The notes: generated by a model from the sequence alone, not told the origin. DNA of 5,161 bases from Bacillota bacterium (GCA_030528765.1 JAUMYD010000101.1:1-5161), one strand, 5' to 3'. Counted from the stretch's first letter, positions 1 to 5,161 are shown. Translations and numbers: made by a program.

Positions 1-41
1 CCCCCAGCCCCCGCCCCGCGGCCGCCCCGCCCCGGCCCGGG
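1..41. other. C/G-only low-complexity edge, probable assembly artefact
   Basis: These 41 bases contain a single A (position 6) and no T, made of runs of C broken by G. At base 42 the composition changes abruptly to ordinary coding sequence. Read on the other strand the stretch is G-rich, as expected when poly-G low-signal read ends are assembled into a contig edge. It sits exactly where the first codon of the YggT-family gene should be. It stays open in that gene's frame, but the predicted peptide (Pro, Ala and Arg only, apart from one Ser) does not resemble a YggT N-terminus. The artefact reading is an inference; a genuine GC-rich tract is the alternative. Confidence 0.6.
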
Positions 42-305
42 AGTCTGATTAGACAGATCGTAAATACGGTTTTTCGTATTTATTATGTGCTTTTGTTTAT
101 CAATGTAATACTTTCCTGGATTCGGATCGGAGATAACGTATTCACACGTTTTATTTATGAGATGACAGAGCCGCTTCTTCGCCTTTGCCGGCGGATCCTG
201 CCGCCCAGGCCGGGCTTTCCTCTGGATTTTTCGCCGATCCTGGCTTTTATCGCTTTGGAAATAGCCCACCGTTTGCTGCTTCGTTTGCTGGTGATTTTTC
301 TTTGA
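42..305 (+). CDS. YggT family (YlmG-like) integral membrane protein, 5' end missing
   Basis: Small membrane protein of the YggT/YlmG family, whose members are linked to membrane organisation, division or osmotic tolerance without a settled biochemical role. The frame from base 42 gives 87 residues, near the usual 80-100. Residues 1-27 (starting SLIRQIVNTVFRIYYV) form a first hydrophobic helix ending in the LSW motif. The loop has the family pattern FIYEMTEPLLRLCRRILPP (about 37-55), and LDFSP (61-65) opens the second helix, which runs to the C-terminus. A GTG at 87 could be taken as a start, but it has no ribosome binding site and would cut the first helix in half, so the frame is extended upstream. 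The true start codon appears lost in the C/G tract at 1-41, probably by only one or a few codons. In many Bacillota ylmG lies beside sepF and ylmH; that side is outside the window. Transcription probably ends at the hairpin at 377-405. Confidence 0.85.
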   Translation, partial: SLIRQIVNTVFRIYYVLLFINVILSWIRIGDNVFTRFIYEMTEPLLRLCRRILPPRPGFPLDFSPILAFIALEIAHRLLLRLLVIFL

Positions 306-376
306 TTTCTCTGCCTGACGAAGAAAGGGCACGAAAAGCGAAAAGCTTTCATTCTGAATTTAAATTTTGCTTCAAA

Positions 377-405
377 AAGGCACACTTCCCTGAGAAGTGT
401 GCCTT
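377..405. terminator. Bidirectional intrinsic terminator between convergent genes
   Basis: A perfect 12-bp inverted repeat (377-388 with 394-405, core GGCACACTTC/GAAGTGTGCC) closes a 5-base CCTGA loop. On the minus strand the stem is followed by a T-run (the complement of 374-378) and then an AT-rich stretch, a good terminator for the desulfidase gene, whose stop lies about 90 bp away. On the plus strand it is followed by TT and then T-rich but interrupted sequence (404-427), a weaker terminator for the YggT gene that ends about 70 bp earlier. The rest of the 306-493 gap shows no gene I can support. Confidence 0.85.
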
Positions 406-493
406 GTCCGTTTCTTGGTTTTTCTTTCCTATATGCATTGAAAGCTTTTTTGCCTCTGCAGAGTGAAAGCAGGGCTGCTTCCTGGCGGGGCAA

Positions 494-1765
494 TTAGTCC
501 TTCGTCATGATTTTCAGGATGGTGGTATCCGTTTGTCGCATGCCTTCCTGCGCAAGAATACCTACGTTGGCAATGGTATCATCCACGCCCTTGGTAACGA
601 TCCCTTCTCCGCACATAAATTCCTGGTCATGCAGGAACATATGATAACCCAAAATTCCAGCTTCCACAGCTGCGGCGATTTTCGCTGCGCAGGAGGGCTT
701 GGCCCCATCGCAGATCATGCCCGAAAGAATGGCCACTGCATTGACAAGAGTATGGGAAATGGCCCGGTAATCTCCACCCAAAAGGTAAGCGATACCGGCA
801 CCAGCACCGCAGCCAGCACTGACCGCGCCGCAATAAGCGGAAAGCTTACCAATGCCGGATTTCTGGTGCAGGGTGCAAAGGTCAGAAACCAGCAGTGCTC
901 GGTAGAGCCGTTCTTCCGGGATATTGTAGCGCTTGGCATAGCGGATCACAGGCAGGGAAGCAGTCATTCCCTGATTTCCGGAGCCTGAAAGAATTACCAC
1001 CGGCAGCTCGCAGCCGCTCATACGGGCATCAGAGCCTGCTGCGGCATAAGCCTGGGCTTCGGTTTTGATGTCATCCCCAAAATCGGAGAGGATCACCTTC
1101 CCCAGGTTTGCGCCCCAGTCCCCGCGGATCCCTTCCTCTGCAATGGCAGAATTGTATTCGATCTGCCGTTTTAACAGGGGTCTGATCCGTTCCAGATCCA
1201 CCTGATCAGCGAATTTCACGATTTCCTGCACTGTCAGATCCGGGCGTTCCTTCTGGCTTTGATTGCTGTCATCTGCCGGCTCGTTCAGAAGGATTTTTCC
1301 GTTTTCCTCCAAATATATCACATTGCAGTGACTGTTTGCGATATGCACCACTGCCCGCCGGGCATCCAGAATTCCTGTGAGGTGAATATCCAGCATGCGG
1401 GGTGCGTTGGAGCACTTGATCTCGATATCCAAATTTTCCAGATAAGCGGCGATCTCTTTCTGCTGCGCATCGCTGACATCTTCGATCACCCGCATTAAGC
1501 GGGCGGTATTCCCAGCAATGATACCGGCTGCAATTGCCGGAGAAATCCCTTTCAGGCCGCCTGTATTGGGGACGACCACACTTTTCACATTTTTGATGAT
1601 ATTCCCGCTGACCTCAGCGATAATTTTTTGCGGGGGGCCACCCAGCATTTCCCGAAGTTTTGCCGCAGCGTATGCCAGTGCAATAGGCTCTGTGCAGCCT
1701 GTTGCCGGAACCAGCTCCTGCTCAAGAAAGGCTATATAGGCATCGATTTTTTTTGCATCGAGCAT
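494..1765 (-). CDS. cyuA: Iron-sulfur L-cysteine desulfidase (CyuA/YhaM, UPF0597 family)
   Basis: Predicted cytoplasmic [4Fe-4S] enzyme that breaks L-cysteine into pyruvate, ammonia and sulfide, related to the alpha subunit of iron-sulfur L-serine dehydratase. At 423 residues it has the usual family length. The N-terminus carries the signature VPATGCTEPIALAYAAA (19-35) with the conserved cysteine C24. The central part has NTGG (67-70) and a glycine-rich GSGNQG (261-266). The C-terminal serine-dehydratase-like part has YCGAVSAGCGAGAG (311-324) and MICDGAKPSCA (350-360). C312 and C352 are 40 residues apart, the spacing I recall for cluster cysteines of the Methanocaldococcus enzyme; C319 and C359 are a second possible pair. 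The ATG start is supported by GAGGTG (complement of 1771-1776) five bases upstream. It is transcribed alone from its own promoter (about 1825-1853), divergently from tgt, and ends at the terminator at 377-405. The family also contains members of untested substrate, so serine or other beta-substituted amino acids remain possible. Confidence 0.9.
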   Translation of the reverse strand: MLDAKKIDAYIAFLEQELVPATGCTEPIALAYAAAKLREMLGGPPQKIIAEVSGNIIKNVKSVVVPNTGGLKGISPAIAAGIIAGNTARLMRVIEDVSDAQQKEIAAYLENLDIEIKCSNAPRMLDIHLTGILDARRAVVHIANSHCNVIYLEENGKILLNEPADDSNQSQKERPDLTVQEIVKFADQVDLERIRPLLKRQIEYNSAIAEEGIRGDWGANLGKVILSDFGDDIKTEAQAYAAAGSDARMSGCELPVVILSGSGNQGMTASLPVIRYAKRYNIPEERLYRALLVSDLCTLHQKSGIGKLSAYCGAVSAGCGAGAGIAYLLGGDYRAISHTLVNAVAILSGMICDGAKPSCAAKIAAAVEAGILGYHMFLHDQEFMCGEGIVTKGVDDTIANVGILAQEGMRQTDTTILKIMTKD

Positions 1766-1824
1766 AAAAACACCTCATTCATTTGCGGAATAAATCAATA
1801 AAAAGCAAAGTTTCTCTCATAGCT

Positions 1825-1853
1825 ATTTTAATATATAGGCTATTCTTTCGCAA
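1825..1853 (-). promoter_or_regulatory. Predicted sigma-A promoter of the cysteine desulfidase gene
   Basis: Read on the minus strand, TTGCGA (1853-1848, 4 of 6 to consensus) and TAAAAT (1830-1825, 5 of 6) are separated by exactly 17 bases. This predicts a start of transcription near 1818 and a leader of roughly 50 bases before the ATG at 1765. An imperfect dyad (TAGCTAT at 1820-1826 and ATAGGCTA at 1835-1842) overlaps the -10 box and could be an operator. Confidence 0.55.
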
Positions 1854-1929
1854 GTAGCTTGGGAGAATTTCCTGCATTTTATAGACAAAACATTTTTGCA
1901 ATTTCAAGAAACCTTGTCAGAAAATCAGA

Positions 1930-1958
1930 TTGACTTTCTATGGCTGGCATATTATAGT
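1930..1958 (+). promoter_or_regulatory. Predicted sigma-A promoter of tgt
   Basis: TTGACT (1930-1935, 5 of 6 to consensus) and TATAGT (1953-1958, 5 of 6) are separated by exactly 17 bases. The expected transcription start is near 1965, leaving a leader of about 100 bases before the tgt ATG. This is the best promoter match in the window and fits the absence of any gene upstream of tgt on the same strand. The remainder of the 1766-2066 intergenic stretch is AT-rich, and I recognise no gene or known riboswitch in it. Confidence 0.7.
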
Positions 1959-2066
1959 TGTAGTTAAGATTTTCTTTGCCTTCCGCTCTTTTGCGGATGC
2001 GAGCAGCTCTGATACTATATCGAGAAACAGTATTCTTAGAAAATAATCCTTGGAGAAGGAGCTCTT

Positions 2067-3170
2067 ATGCCAATATCATTTGATCTTTTACATAATGACA
2101 AGCGGGCCCGGGCTGGGATTCTTCACACACCACATGGCGATGTGCGGACTCCGGTTTTCATGCCTGTTGGTACCTGCGCTACCGTGAAAACCATGTCTCC
2201 CCATGAATTGAAAGAGGTCGGGGCACAGATCATTCTGAGCAATACCTATCATCTTTATTTGCGGCCGGGGCATCAGCTGGTGGCCGAAGCAGGGGATCTG
2301 CATGGCTTTATGAATTGGGATCTGCCAATTCTGACTGACAGCGGTGGCTTTCAGATATTCAGCCTTGCGGCACTGCGGAAAATCACAGATGAAGGTGCGA
2401 AATTCTCCTCTCATATTGATGGCAGTCGGCATTTCTTTACGCCGGAGAGCGTGATGGAGATCGAAATGGCATTGGGCGCAGATATCGCTATGTGCTTTGA
2501 TGAATGCGCCCCCTATCCCGAGGAATTTCGTAAGGTGAAGCGCTCCACGGATCGAACTTTGGCTTGGGCAAAACGCTGTTTCGATGCACATGAGCATCCG
2601 CGACAGGGTCTGTTTGGCATTATTCAGGGCGGCCTTTATCGGGAGTTGCGGGAGCAGAGTGCCCGGGATATCACTGCTTTGGATTTCCCCGGTTACGGCA
2701 TTGGCGGCCTTTCCGTAGGCGAGCCGAAGGAGCTGATGTATGAAGCTTTGGATTATACCACAGTTCTGATGCCTGAGCATAAGCCCCGGTATCTTATGGG
2801 CGTTGGCTCCCCGGATTGCCTGGTAGAGGGTGTGTATCGCGGCGTGGATATGTTTGATTGTGTATTGCCCACCCGCATTGCCAGAAACGGAACGGTCATG
2901 GTGCCGGAAGGGAAGCTGGTTTTGCGAAATGCGGAATATGCCCGTGATTTTCGTCCGATCCAGGAAGGCTGCGGCTGCTATGCCTGCCGGAATTTCTCCA
3001 GGGCCTATATCCGGCATTTGCTGAAGGCTGGAGAGGTGTTGGGGATCCGGCTGACGACCATTCATAATCTGTATTATCTCTGCCACCTGATGGCAGAGAT
3101 CCGTGAAGCCATTCTGGCGGATTCCTTTGACGAATTTCGTAAAGAATTCTGGAGTCGCTACAGGCTATAA
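2067..3170 (+). CDS. tgt: tRNA-guanine transglycosylase (Tgt)
   Basis: Exchanges guanine at position 34 (wobble) of GUN-anticodon tRNAs (Asp, Asn, His, Tyr) for preQ1, or for queuine in some anaerobes that salvage it, leading to queuosine. The 367 residues form one TIM-barrel Tgt domain, slightly shorter at the C-terminus than the 375-residue E. coli protein. Motifs include FMPVGT (31-36), TDSGGFQIFSL (90-100) with the base-pocket D91, FDECAPYP (144-151), GIIQGG (184-189), GGLSVGEP (213-220) and RYLMGVGSP (241-249). DMFDCVLPTR (261-270) carries the nucleophile D264, and C302, C304, C307 and H333 bind zinc. These positions match E. coli numbering. AAGGAG at 2056-2061, five bases before the ATG, supports the start. 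It is unusual in standing alone, without queA or yajC beside it, and has its own promoter. Its stop overlaps the convergent DUF523 gene by 6 bp. Sequence alone does not settle preQ1 versus queuine preference, although the pocket looks bacterial (C147). Confidence 0.97.
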   Translation: MPISFDLLHNDKRARAGILHTPHGDVRTPVFMPVGTCATVKTMSPHELKEVGAQIILSNTYHLYLRPGHQLVAEAGDLHGFMNWDLPILTDSGGFQIFSLAALRKITDEGAKFSSHIDGSRHFFTPESVMEIEMALGADIAMCFDECAPYPEEFRKVKRSTDRTLAWAKRCFDAHEHPRQGLFGIIQGGLYRELREQSARDITALDFPGYGIGGLSVGEPKELMYEALDYTTVLMPEHKPRYLMGVGSPDCLVEGVYRGVDMFDCVLPTRIARNGTVMVPEGKLVLRNAEYARDFRPIQEGCGCYACRNFSRAYIRHLLKAGEVLGIRLTTIHNLYYLCHLMAEIREAILADSFDEFRKEFWSRYRL

Positions 3171-3602
3171 TTCATCGGAGCTGATCAAGCGGATGCCATT
3201 TTCCTTAAGCAGGGCTGCGCTCAGGCCGGAGCCGGGGATCTTCTTCCCACTGAAGCTTCCATCGTAGATGCAGTGTACTCCGCAGGAGGGGCTTCCTTCT
3301 TTGAGTATCGCTGTATCAGCGGCATTTTCCAGGGCCAGGGCCAAAGCTGCTTCAGCACCCTGCAAAAAGGCAGCACTTACATCCTGCCCTTCCCTGTTCA
3401 GCACTTTTGCCGGGCCGCTGTCTCCATCGGCAGGGGCCTGTATCTCTGCCGGTGGTCTGGGTGTGGGCAGCCCGCCCAGCATTTCCGGGCAGCAGGCAAT
3501 ATATTCCTGATCCTGCAGGTAAGCCAGAACAGCGGGGGAGAAGTTATCTCCCCCGCTGTATTTGCATTTTACGCCCAGCAGGCAGGCGCTGACCAAAATC
3601 AT
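3165..3602 (-). CDS. DUF523 family protein, TudS-like probable iron-sulfur desulfidase
   Basis: A 145-residue single-domain DUF523 protein. Characterised members, TudS and the tRNA-acting RudS, use a [4Fe-4S] cluster held by three cysteines to remove sulfur from thiouracil or from 4-thiouridine in tRNA. The sequence shows the family signature SACLLGVKCKYSGG (5-18, C7 and C13), then CCPEMLGGLPTPRPPAE (37-53) and LKEGSPSCG (100-108, C107). Likely cluster ligands are C7, one of C37/C38, and C107; this assignment is inferred. The C-terminal DUF1722 domain of RudS is absent. The open frame extends to an ATG at 3626, but the ATG at 3602 is preferred: it follows a GGTGGGGAG ribosome binding site, begins at the conserved MILVSACLLG, and gives an ATGA overlap with the stop of the TtcA-like gene, implying translational coupling. 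A perfect 13-bp hairpin (3529-3559) lies in its early codons. The stop (TAG) overlaps the end of tgt. The actual substrate is unknown. Confidence 0.85.
   Translation of the reverse strand: MILVSACLLGVKCKYSGGDNFSPAVLAYLQDQEYIACCPEMLGGLPTPRPPAEIQAPADGDSGPAKVLNREGQDVSAAFLQGAEAALALALENAADTAILKEGSPSCGVHCIYDGSFSGKKIPGSGLSAALLKENGIRLISSDEL
3529..3559. repeat. Perfect 13-bp inverted repeat inside the DUF523 gene
   Basis: Bases 3529-3541 (ACAGCGGGGGAGA) and 3547-3559 are exact reverse complements around a 5-base AGTTA loop, giving a very GC-rich stem. It covers roughly codons 15-25 of the DUF523 gene, so it must be compatible with the peptide YSGGDNFSPAV. On the plus strand it is followed by TATTTGCATTTT, an interrupted T-rich stretch; on the minus strand there is no T-run. 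It might act as a terminator for readthrough from tgt, as an RNA-stabilising or translation-controlling hairpin in the operon mRNA, or be coincidental to the codons. Confidence 0.8.
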
Positions 3603-4336
3603 TTTCTCCCCACCTTTCCATCCCAATCAGAAGCAAATAGCCTGTCCAGCGCACTTGTTACCCGATCTTTCCCCCGGGGGGAGATTGCTTCTAGTTCTCC
3701 CAGGATCTTTTTCATTTCCTGCCGTTTTCCCAGGCAGTTCTGGGGGCAGTTGCTCTTGCAGACCGGTAGCGCCTGGCTACGGGCAAAGTAAGCAATTTGA
3801 TCTTCCGGGACATAAACAAAGGGGCGAATTACCGTCAGCTCCATGCGGTCCAGATAGGTGAGCGGCTTAAATGAGGCTGCCCGGCCTTCATAGAAAAGGT
3901 TGAGCAGCAGGGTCTCCACAGCATCATCCTGGTGATGGGCCAGCGCCACTTTGTTGAAGCCCTTTTCTTTCGCCAGGCTATTCAGCGCACCGCGGCGCAT
4001 TTTTGCGCAAAGAGAGCAGGGGTTTGCTTCCTGCCGATGTTCGAAAATGATGGGGCCGATCTCCGTTTTTTCCCAGAAAAAAGGTACATCCAACACACGG
4101 CAGAATTCTTCCATCTGGCTGACCTCATCTTCGGGGAAGCCCAGGCAGACATGGCCTGCTGCCAGTGTATATTTGTGTTTTGAAATGCGTTGAAACTGTT
4201 TCAGCGCATAAAGAAGGGTCATGCTGTCCTTTCCGCCGGAAAGCCCGACCATAATGGGGCTGTCATCGGAAATCAGACCATGATTGACAATGGCCCGCTT
4301 CATTCTTTTGTTGATTTCGTCGAATCCATGTCTCAT
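3599..4336 (-). CDS. TtcA-family tRNA thiolation enzyme (short form)
   Basis: PP-loop ATPase of the TtcA/TilS superfamily. TtcA activates C2 of cytidine 32 in tRNA with ATP and inserts sulfur through a [4Fe-4S] cluster, giving 2-thiocytidine. The 245 residues contain the PP-loop SGGKDS (33-38), NPCSLCAKMRRGAL (105-118) with the CxxC pair C107/C110, and ALAHHQDDAVET (131-142). A C-terminal cysteine group PVCKSNCPQNC (191-201; C193, C197, C201) probably supplies the third cluster ligand. These cysteines favour TtcA over lysidine synthetase TilS. It is shorter than the 311-residue E. coli TtcA at both ends, a common form in Bacillota, so the exact tRNA position is uncertain. The ATG start has AAGGAG (complement of 4351-4356) a rather long 14 bases away; an in-frame stop two codons upstream rules out extension. 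Its stop overlaps the start of the DUF523 gene (ATGA). It is divergent from minC. Confidence 0.88.
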   Translation of the reverse strand: MRHGFDEINKRMKRAIVNHGLISDDSPIMVGLSGGKDSMTLLYALKQFQRISKHKYTLAAGHVCLGFPEDEVSQMEEFCRVLDVPFFWEKTEIGPIIFEHRQEANPCSLCAKMRRGALNSLAKEKGFNKVALAHHQDDAVETLLLNLFYEGRAASFKPLTYLDRMELTVIRPFVYVPEDQIAYFARSQALPVCKSNCPQNCLGKRQEMKKILGELEAISPRGKDRVTSALDRLFASDWDGKVGRK

Positions 4337-4437
4337 GTGCTACTCTTTATCTCCTTAAATAATATTTTTGCAGGAATACCAGTAAGAAAAGGCGAATAAA
4401 ATAGAGTTGGATTACAGACAAGCCTGTGGAGGATACA

Positions 4438-5091
4438 ATGGCCAAAAATATAATAAATATTAAAGGTACCCCGTCTGGTCTGGTCTTTTATTTCGATAAT
4501 GTGGAAGCTGGCTTTGGGCAGCTTTGCGCGGCGCTGGAGGATAAGCTTCTCTCCAGCGGGGATTTTTTTATCAATGCAGATTATATCATCGATAGTCCGC
4601 ATCAGTTTACCGCCGAAGAACTGGCTGTTCTGGAAGAGATCATGGCGAAATACCATCTGCATCGTGGGCAGGTCATGCCGCACGAGATCCCCAGCGATGA
4701 AAAGTATGAGGTCATCTATCAGACTGCCGGCGGCAACAGCCTGCTGGTTACCAAGGGGATTCGGAATGGGCAGCGCATGTCCGTTCGGGGGAATGCAGTC
4801 ATCATGGGGGATATCAACCCCGGTGGTGAGATCATAGCAACCGGCAATATTGTTGTTATGGGCTCCTGCCGCGGTGTTCTTCATGCCGGGGCGGAAGGCG
4901 ATGACAGCTGCTATATTTTGGCCTACAATATGCTCGCACAGCAACTGCGCATTGGCTCTCATGTGGCCACCGTTCCTTCGGATGCCGGGAGCACTCCCTT
5001 GAAGTTGGCTGTGGTTCAGGAAAATGCGATCGTTCTGATGGATTATATTCCTTCCCAGTTCCGGGAATCCATGGCTGTGGAGGAGGGTTAA
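4438..5091 (+). CDS. minC: Septum site-determining protein MinC
   Basis: Inhibits FtsZ assembly away from midcell, working with the membrane ATPase MinD. The 217 residues fit the two-domain MinC plan: a less conserved N-terminal FtsZ-inhibiting domain (about 1-95) and a C-terminal beta-helix domain (about 103-178). The latter carries RNGQR (109-113), GNAVIMGDINPGGEIIATG (118-136), NIVVMG (137-142) and RGVLHAGAEGD (145-155), followed by LAQQLRIG (166-173). RNGQ is the family RSGQ-type motif on the MinD-binding face. A short tail (188-204, LKLAVVQENAIVLMDYI) resembles the beta strand that closes many MinC proteins. An in-frame GTG at 4426 is rejected in favour of the ATG at 4438, because GGAGG at 4428-4432 is five bases before that ATG and the GTG would overlap it. 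minD is not next to it; mutS follows after four bases, probably in the same transcript. No convincing promoter is visible in the 101-bp spacer. Confidence 0.93.
   Translation: MAKNIINIKGTPSGLVFYFDNVEAGFGQLCAALEDKLLSSGDFFINADYIIDSPHQFTAEELAVLEEIMAKYHLHRGQVMPHEIPSDEKYEVIYQTAGGNSLLVTKGIRNGQRMSVRGNAVIMGDINPGGEIIATGNIVVMGSCRGVLHAGAEGDDSCYILAYNMLAQQLRIGSHVATVPSDAGSTPLKLAVVQENAIVLMDYIPSQFRESMAVEEG
5079..5087 (+). promoter_or_regulatory. Ribosome binding site of mutS inside minC
   Basis: GGAGGAGGG lies in the last codons of minC and ends eight bases before the TTG at 5096. It is the strongest ribosome-binding match near this junction and identifies the rare TTG as the mutS start, suggesting that translation of mutS is coupled to minC. 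Confidence 0.7.
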
Positions 5092-5095
5092 GTCA

Positions 5096-5161
5096 TTGAC
5101 TATTGTAACACCGATGATGCGACAATATTTAGAAATAAAAGAAGAAAACGAAGATTTGATT
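5096..5161 (+). CDS. mutS: DNA mismatch repair protein MutS, N-terminal fragment
   Basis: Only 22 codons are inside the window; the gene continues past its end. The peptide begins (M)TIV and continues TPMMRQYLEIKEENEDLI, which matches the N-terminal mismatch-recognition domain of MutS, where TPMMxQYLxIK precedes the FFRLGDFYE segment. MutS binds mismatches and recruits MutL. The start is TTG, chosen because GGAGGAGGG (5079-5087) is eight bases upstream and because the later ATGs at 5114 and 5117 would remove the conserved TP of TPMM. It follows the minC stop by four bases, so the two are likely co-transcribed. In many clostridia mutS follows miaB; that gene is not here. Confidence 0.85.
   Translation, partial: MTIVTPMMRQYLEIKEENEDLI

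Noticed and set aside
87..89. GTG as start of the YggT gene
   Set aside because: No ribosome binding site, and it would remove half of the first membrane helix, while the frame upstream encodes a typical YggT N-terminus.
155..493. A 112-codon minus-strand frame, and an overlapping plus-strand frame, between YggT and the desulfidase
   Set aside because: They run across the YggT gene and the terminator hairpin, have no recognisable protein features and lack convincing ribosome binding sites.
1965..2066. preQ1 riboswitch upstream of tgt
   Set aside because: I cannot find the class I stem with its A-rich pseudoknot tail or another known preQ1 consensus by eye; kept only as a possible local RNA fold.
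2088..3086. A 332-codon open frame on the minus strand opposite tgt
   Set aside because: It lies wholly inside tgt, its product resembles no family I know, and tgt is certain from its motifs. It is an antisense shadow.
3603..3626. Upstream ATG extending the DUF523 protein by eight residues (MGWKGGEK)
   Set aside because: It has no ribosome binding site and the extra residues are encoded by the ribosome binding site of the better start at 3602, which also begins at the conserved motif.
3665..3685. Palindromic run CCCCCGGGGG with flanking pairing inside the TtcA-like gene
   Set aside because: The stem needs G-U pairs and works on one strand only, there is no T-run, and it is explained by the codons for the peptide ISPRGK.
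4393..4421. Possible minus-strand promoter for the TtcA-like gene (TTGTCT, 17 bases, TATTCG)
   Set aside because: The spacing is good but the -10 match is only about 3 of 6; too weak to list as a feature. The spacer also holds TAAAAT at 4397-4402 on the plus strand, but with no -35 at a suitable distance for minC.
4426..4437. GTG start extending MinC by four residues
   Set aside because: The GTG is part of the GTGGAGG ribosome binding site for the ATG at 4438.

Overview
The window looks like ordinary chromosome from an anaerobic or microaerophilic member of the Bacillota with mid-range GC. Gene starts have strong AGGAG-type ribosome binding sites, the promoters look sigma-A-like, and the gene set is YggT, iron-sulfur L-cysteine desulfidase, TtcA-like, DUF523 and MinC. 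MinC together with these families would suit a Negativicutes-type or clostridial genome, but the lineage is an inference and no rRNA or other decisive marker is present. I see no mobile elements, CRISPR arrays or tRNA genes.

Layout: bases 1-41 are almost pure C/G and do not resemble the rest; they replace the start of a YggT-family membrane protein gene (+, 42-305). A shared bidirectional hairpin terminator (377-405) separates it from a convergent L-cysteine desulfidase gene (-, 494-1765). A gene-free stretch of about 300 bp (1766-2066) holds divergent promoters, one for the desulfidase and one for tgt (+, 2067-3170). tgt meets tail-to-tail, with a 6-bp overlap, a two-gene minus-strand operon: a TtcA-like tRNA thiolase (3599-4336) followed, through an ATGA overlap, by a DUF523/TudS-like protein (3165-3602). 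A 101-bp divergent spacer leads to minC (+, 4438-5091). Four bases after its stop, a TTG codon opens mutS (5096 to the window end), which is cut off after 22 codons.

Functional picture: three of the seven genes encode predicted iron-sulfur proteins of sulfur chemistry. The desulfidase releases sulfide from cysteine, the TtcA-like enzyme puts sulfur into tRNA, and the DUF523 protein belongs to a family with members that remove sulfur from thiouracil or tRNA thiouridine. Tgt is a fourth gene linked to tRNA modification. The most interesting point is the translationally coupled thiolase/desulfidase pair. It also contains a perfect 13-bp inverted repeat inside the DUF523 coding sequence. The remaining genes are housekeeping: division-site placement (MinC), mismatch repair (MutS) and a YggT membrane protein.
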